Positions 13,953-17,970 of a stretch of 17,970 nt of DNA are shown here, one piece after another. Each line of letters starts with the position of its first letter. The stretch's first letter is position 1. The notes beneath the pieces were generated by a model, which did no database searches, was not told where the DNA came from, and saw only the letters and a program-made list of their open reading frames with translations. This DNA is from an uncultured Elusimicrobia bacterium (GTDB lineage Bacteria; Elusimicrobiota; Endomicrobiia; Endomicrobiales; Endomicrobiaceae), in contig CAMVLN010000014.1 of the NCBI GenBank assembly GCA_947168325.1, positions 1 through 17,970 of the forward strand. Direction: 5' to 3'. A program made the translations under genes and the position numbers.

Positions 13953-15410
13953 TTAATTTGCAAAAACTTTTACCATCTTCAAAACATTGCCTTCCTGTCC
14001 ACTAATTCTTATACCTTTTGAAGCCATATTCACTAAATAATCACAAATCTCTCTTGAAATTCTTTCTCCAGGTATTACGACCGGTATTCCTGGAGGATAT
14101 GGGGTCAAAACCTGTGCAGATACATGACCTACTGATTTTGTTAAAGGAATTTTTTTTATATTTTGCGACAAGAAAACTTCTCTTGGAGTCATAACCATTT
14201 CTGTTGCAAGGGATGGAATTTGCAAAATCCAATTTTTCTGTGTTCCTCTATATTTTTTACTAATTTCTTTTAATGCACTTACTAACCTTTGACCATCACT
14301 CATATCTGATCCTATACCCATAATTGCTATTAAATTAAATATATCCGAACAATCTACCTGTATATTATACTCTTTTGCAAGAATAGAATCCACTTCGTAT
14401 CCAGAAAGTCCTGTTTTAGTAACATTAACTGTAAGTTTTGTTAAATCTAAATCGTATCCTCTATCTTTAATATCGTCTTTTGTTAAGCATCGCATATTAG
14501 GAATTTTTGTATTTATTTCTTTTCGCACCCAATTTGCTACCTTGATTACTTTGTCAAACATTTCTTGCCCATGTAAAACTGCTTGCCTTCTTGCTAAATC
14601 GATACTTGCAAGTGTAAGATATAATGGACTTGTTGTTTGTAACATTGAAACAATTTTTTTAACTCTATTTATATCAATAAGCTTTGAGTTATAATGTAAA
14701 ACAGAACCTTGAGATAAAGCAGAAAGTATCTTATGTGTAGATTGAACACATAAATCTGCTCCCGCATCAACTGCTGACATAGGCAATTGGTCATTAAATT
14801 TTAAATGCGGACCATGAGCTTCGTCTACTAACAATATTTTACCTTTTTTATGGCATAAATCTGCAATTTTGTTAACTTCTGTTACAACTCCATTATAAGT
14901 AGGACTTGTAATAAAAACAGCTTTTGTTTCAGGATACATATCTAAAGCATTTTTTATTTCGTCATAAGTTGAATTAAATATTATATCAAGTTTTTGATCT
15001 ATAGTAGGTTGTAACCATATTGGCCAAACTCCAGAGAGTATAATTCCTCCCATTATAGACTTATGAGAGCTCCTTGACACTATTATAGAATCCCCTGGAT
15101 TACAAGCAGATAAAAACATTGCAATATTTCCTACAGAAGTTCCATTCACCAAAAACAATGAATGCTTTACTCCGTAAGCATCTGCCATTAATTCCTCTGC
15201 TTTTTTTATCGGACCAACAGGATCATGTAAAGAATCTACTTCATCAAAAACAGTTACATCAAATTTATAGAGTGCATTCCCTGTAACATTTTTTAAAACA
15301 GGATCTATTCCTTTTCCATTTTTATGACCTGGTGTGTGAAATGATGTAACATTTCTGTTAGCATGACCTAAAAGTGTATCAAAAATCGGTACTTTATTGT
15401 GTTTATCCAT
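13953..15410 (-). CDS. Orn/Lys/Arg decarboxylase (PLP, fold I)
   Basis: A 485-residue PLP enzyme of the compact Orn/Lys/Arg decarboxylase group typified by B. subtilis SpeA. It removes the alpha-carboxyl of a basic amino acid to make a di- or polyamine precursor. The PLP lysine is K227 in QSTHKILSALSQG; DEAHG (196-200) holds the ring-binding Asp196 and stacking His199; FHTPGHK (24-30) and NGTSVGN (89-95) are family signatures. The substrate cannot be read from sequence: lysine, arginine and ornithine enzymes look alike. Its place next to carboxynorspermidine synthase and decarboxylase suggests it supplies putrescine (ornithine), or cadaverine or agmatine; no agmatine-degrading gene is here. 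The ATG has a modest AAAGG. It lies 26 bases after the synthase gene. Confidence 0.9.
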   Translation of the reverse strand: MDKHNKVPIFDTLLGHANRNVTSFHTPGHKNGKGIDPVLKNVTGNALYKFDVTVFDEVDSLHDPVGPIKKAEELMADAYGVKHSLFLVNGTSVGNIAMFLSACNPGDSIIVSRSSHKSIMGGIILSGVWPIWLQPTIDQKLDIIFNSTYDEIKNALDMYPETKAVFITSPTYNGVVTEVNKIADLCHKKGKILLVDEAHGPHLKFNDQLPMSAVDAGADLCVQSTHKILSALSQGSVLHYNSKLIDINRVKKIVSMLQTTSPLYLTLASIDLARRQAVLHGQEMFDKVIKVANWVRKEINTKIPNMRCLTKDDIKDRGYDLDLTKLTVNVTKTGLSGYEVDSILAKEYNIQVDCSDIFNLIAIMGIGSDMSDGQRLVSALKEISKKYRGTQKNWILQIPSLATEMVMTPREVFLSQNIKKIPLTKSVGHVSAQVLTPYPPGIPVVIPGERISREICDYLVNMASKGIRISGQEGNVLKMVKVFAN

Positions 15411-15436
15411 ATAAACCTTTTTAGTATATAAAATTT

Positions 15437-16672
15437 TTAAATAAATTTTTTTGCAGGAGTATTTTCTAATACTGCAGTTGATAATCCATTTTTACCTAAC
15501 AGCTCAACAAAAGGATCTGGATCTAATTCTTCAACATTTACCATAGTTTTAACATCCCATGTTCCATTTGCTACTAATATTGCTGCCGTAACAGCTGGAA
15601 CTCCTGCTGTATAACTTATTGCTTGTGCTTCAACTTCATTATAACAATCTTTATGATCGCAAATATTGTAAATAAATAGTTCCTTATTTTTATTATCTTT
15701 TTTACCTTTAATTAAACAACCTATACATGTTTTTCCAACATAATTCGGAGCTAAACTTTTTGGATTTGGCAAACATGCTTTAACAACTTTTAAAGGAACA
15801 ACTTCTACCCCTTCAGCTGTTTTTACTGGCTTTTCAGATAATAAACCTATATTTTTTAATACTGTAAAAACATTTATATAATGATCGCTAAAACCCATCC
15901 AAAATCTTATAGATTTAGCTTTAATATTTTTTGAAAGAGAATGAAGCTCGTCATGCCCTGTTAAATATACTGGTTGTTTTCCAACCACAGGAAAATCATA
16001 AACTAATTTATCTTCATGAACTGGTTTTTGTACCCATTGATTATCTATCCATGTCCAAACTTTATGAAATTCCCTAAAATTTATTTCAGGATCAAAATTT
16101 GTAGCAAAATATTTTCCATGACTACCAGCATTTACATCCATAATATCTATTGTAGCTATTTTATCAAAATGATGCTTTACTGCTAAAGCACAATAAGAAT
16201 TTACCACACCCGGGTCAAAACCACAACCCAAAATTGCTGTAATTTTGTTTTGTATACATCTATCTTTTCTTTTCCATTCATAGTTTGCATACCACGGCGG
16301 ATTTTCACAAACTTTGTTTGGCTCTTCGTGAATTGCTGTATCTATATAAGCAGAACCTGTTTGAATACAAGCCTCTAATATTGACATATTACAAAAAGCA
16401 CTTGCTACATTTATGACTATTGAAACTTGAAGCTCCTTTATTAACTCTATTAATGCAGAAACATCAAAGACATCTATTTGCTTGGAACTAATTTCGTTAT
16501 CGGGATTTTTATAATTATTCTTCCTTTTTATACTATCCAATATTTCATTACAACTTTTTAAAGTTCTGGATCCAATATACATTTTTCCAAAAATATCGTT
16601 GTTTTGTGCTAATTTATGGCAAACAACATGTGCCACAGCCCCAGCCCCAATAACTAAAACATTTCTTTTCAT
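15437..16672 (-). CDS. Carboxynorspermidine/carboxyspermidine synthase (dehydrogenase)
   Basis: A 411-residue saccharopine-dehydrogenase-like enzyme that reductively condenses aspartate semialdehyde with a diamine (diaminopropane or putrescine) using NADPH. The Rossmann loop is VLVIGAGAVAHV (5-16), with Ala14 as the last position of the usual GxGxxG. ILGCGFDPGVVNSYCA, near residues 155-170, and SYTAGVPAVTAA near the C-terminus are typical of this branch rather than of lysine-pathway enzymes. I chose the ATG at 16672; an in-frame TTG at 16681 is also possible because an AGGGGGG run (complement of 16685-16691) is better spaced for it. It is flanked by nspC, 39 bases upstream, and the decarboxylase, which is strong contextual support. 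Confidence 0.9.
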   Translation of the reverse strand: MKRNVLVIGAGAVAHVVCHKLAQNNDIFGKMYIGSRTLKSCNEILDSIKRKNNYKNPDNEISSKQIDVFDVSALIELIKELQVSIVINVASAFCNMSILEACIQTGSAYIDTAIHEEPNKVCENPPWYANYEWKRKDRCIQNKITAILGCGFDPGVVNSYCALAVKHHFDKIATIDIMDVNAGSHGKYFATNFDPEINFREFHKVWTWIDNQWVQKPVHEDKLVYDFPVVGKQPVYLTGHDELHSLSKNIKAKSIRFWMGFSDHYINVFTVLKNIGLLSEKPVKTAEGVEVVPLKVVKACLPNPKSLAPNYVGKTCIGCLIKGKKDNKNKELFIYNICDHKDCYNEVEAQAISYTAGVPAVTAAILVANGTWDVKTMVNVEELDPDPFVELLGKNGLSTAVLENTPAKKFI

Positions 16673-16711
16673 CTCAAGCAATTGCCCCCCTAAAATTTAG
16701 TTACTATCTTT

Positions 16712-17824
16712 TTAAGATAAATTATTAATAAAATCTTTATATGTAAAATTCCTTATAAGGTCAATTTTTCCATTTAATCTTTTTACTACTATTGACGGCA
16801 TTTTAACACCATTAAACCAATTCATTTTTACCATACTATATCCGGCAACATCTTCAAATTCTATCTTATCGCCAACTTTTAGTGGCTTTGAAAATTTATA
16901 TGTTCCAAACACATCTCCAGCTAAACATGTTCTTCCTGCAACAATATATTCGTATTTTGCATTTTTTTGTTTTGCCATTTTTGCAGGAGTATGATAAGTA
17001 AGCAAATCCAACATATGAGCTTCAGTAGAAGAATCTACCACTGCAATATTTTTTTCATTTTTTGTTATATCTAAAACAGATGTAACAAGTTTTGCACTCA
17101 TTGTAATAGAAGACTCGCCCGGCTCTAAAAAAATTTGTACATTATATTTTTTTGAAAAATCTTTCAGTATTTTACAAAATTTTTCAATATTATAATCAGC
17201 CTTTGTAAAATATATTCCGCCACCAAAACTTATCCAATTAACTTTTTTTAATGCAGTGCTATATCGTTTTTCTATATAAATAAATGATTTTTCTAAAAAA
17301 TTAACATCTTCATTTTCACAATTAAAATGAAACATTAATCCATCTATTTTATCTAAATTACTCAAAATTTCTTTTTTATTTATTACTCCAAGCCTAGAAT
17401 ATTTTCTTGCAGGATCTGCTAAATCAAAATTGCTATAACTTATTTTAGGGTTAACTCTTATTCCTAAATTTTTATTTTTTACTATTGGATAAAATCTTTC
17501 TAGTTGAGATATTGAATTGAAAATTATTTTATCTGCAAATTTTTTTAATTCTAAAATTTCTTCTTTTGGATAAGCAACAGAATATGCATGAACTTCTTTA
17601 CCAAATTTTTCATAACCTAATTTAGCTTCATATAAAGCACTACTCGTTGTTCCATCCATATATTTTGACATTAAAGGGAAAACACTCCAAGCAGAAAAAC
17701 ATTTCAATGCTAATACAAACTTAGCACCAGATTGCTTCCTAATATATGCAATCTTTTTCATGTTTTCTAAAAGTTTCTTTTCTTCAATTAAGTAATATGG
17801 TGTTTTTATATTCTTTTTATTCAT
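16712..17824 (-). CDS. nspC: Carboxynorspermidine decarboxylase
   Basis: A 370-residue PLP enzyme of the alanine-racemase/fold III group that decarboxylates carboxynorspermidine or carboxyspermidine to the final triamine. The PLP lysine is K41 in LALKCFSAW; HFNCEN, SFGGGIYFTK, FLEPGES and the active-site CLAGD are present in family order. The frame continues upstream to TTG at 17872, but the added residues MFCFFFAYFINL are unlike the family, whose N-terminus (TPYYLIEEKKL) starts just after the ATG at 17824, so the ATG is chosen although only a weak site precedes it. It is the first gene of the minus-strand polyamine operon. With the synthase it makes spermidine or norspermidine without decarboxylated SAM. 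Confidence 0.93.
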   Translation of the reverse strand: MNKKNIKTPYYLIEEKKLLENMKKIAYIRKQSGAKFVLALKCFSAWSVFPLMSKYMDGTTSSALYEAKLGYEKFGKEVHAYSVAYPKEEILELKKFADKIIFNSISQLERFYPIVKNKNLGIRVNPKISYSNFDLADPARKYSRLGVINKKEILSNLDKIDGLMFHFNCENEDVNFLEKSFIYIEKRYSTALKKVNWISFGGGIYFTKADYNIEKFCKILKDFSKKYNVQIFLEPGESSITMSAKLVTSVLDITKNEKNIAVVDSSTEAHMLDLLTYHTPAKMAKQKNAKYEYIVAGRTCLAGDVFGTYKFSKPLKVGDKIEFEDVAGYSMVKMNWFNGVKMPSIVVKRLNGKIDLIRNFTYKDFINNLS

Positions 17825-17843
17825 TTCTAAACCGGATAAGTTT

Positions 17844-17872
17844 ATAAAATATGCAAAAAAAAAGCAAAACAA
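17844..17872 (-). promoter_or_regulatory. Candidate promoter of the nspC operon
   Basis: On the minus strand TTGTTT (complement of 17867-17872) is followed after 17 bases by TTTTAT (complement of 17844-17849). Transcription would start near 17838, giving a very short leader to the ATG at 17824. The match is moderate and the surrounding sequence is poly-T rich, so confidence is low. Confidence 0.3.
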
Positions 17873-17970
17873 TTTAGGATTAAAGAAAATTAGCCATTTT
17901 TGAAAGGTGAAAAAATTCTATAGGAGGGAAAAATCTAATATTGAAATTAAGATTTCTATGAAGTCTAACG
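17873..17970. other. Right-edge region, no supported gene
   Basis: A consensus-like AGGAGGG at 17922-17928 on the plus strand looks like a ribosome site, but the nearest start codon (TTG 17941) reads only six codons. A plus-strand frame from GTG 17907 (with ATG 17958 in it) and a minus-strand frame ending at 17880 both stay open to the window edge but are too short to support. Confidence 0.3.

Noticed and set aside
17880..17970. Partial genes at the right edge on either strand
   Set aside because: The plus frame from GTG 17907 (21 codons) and the minus frame ending at 17880 (about 29 codons) are open to the edge, but lengths are within chance and the AGGAGGG site is not spaced for either.
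1..17970. CRISPR array, insertion sequence, prophage or integron features
   Set aside because: No regularly spaced repeats, transposase or integrase motifs, or terminal inverted repeats with target duplications were seen.

Overview
The window is very AT-rich (by eye roughly a quarter G+C). It carries a densely packed bacterial chromosome segment with standard code usage, clear Shine-Dalgarno sites and single-copy housekeeping genes. No phage genes, transposases, CRISPR arrays or long repeats are visible. The low G+C, the anaerobe-type short ThiC and the carboxy(nor)spermidine polyamine route fit an anaerobic, perhaps gut- or host-associated bacterium. An Elusimicrobiota/Endomicrobium-like or similar reduced lineage is my weak guess, and the taxonomy cannot be fixed from this sequence alone.

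Layout. (1) 1-912, plus strand: the tail of an unidentified gene overlaps by ATGA a three-helix membrane protein, followed by a small lipoprotein; none has a recognised function. (2) 1120-4156, plus: thiE, thiC and thrB. thiE has a good promoter; thiC has a 231-base leader with inverted repeats but no TPP riboswitch; thrB starts inside the end of thiC. (3) 4231-5505, minus: serS with its own promoter. (4) 5695-8244, plus: an RluA-type pseudouridine synthase with an altered active-site motif, a DUF362 double-[4Fe-4S] protein and rsmA, closely packed. (5) 8490-11318, minus: pfkA, then a D12-class DNA adenine methyltransferase that seems to have lost its catalytic DPPY segment, then tyrS. (6) 11540-11613, minus: a tRNA-Arg(CCU). 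(7) 11750-17824, minus: a probable operon transcribed nspC, carboxynorspermidine synthase, Orn/Lys/Arg decarboxylase, dksA-like, panD, an RpoS-like sigma factor and apt. Gaps are 15-47 bases except 98 before apt.

How the genes fit together. The first three genes of region 7 can make spermidine without S-adenosylmethionine: a basic amino acid is decarboxylated, the diamine is reductively condensed with aspartate semialdehyde, and the product is decarboxylated. If the decarboxylase uses ornithine the route is complete here. Aspartate semialdehyde is also the precursor of homoserine, the ThrB substrate, and PanD consumes aspartate, so aspartate-derived metabolism recurs. Polyamine genes sharing an operon with a DksA-like factor and an alternative-type sigma factor suggest a growth-control module, which is inference.

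The items most worth a second look are the methyltransferase lacking motif IV, the polyamine-DksA-sigma operon, the structured but riboswitch-free thiC leader, Asn in place of a metal-binding Asp in ThiE, the unusual catalytic loop of the pseudouridine synthase, and the unknown membrane-protein/lipoprotein pair at the left edge.
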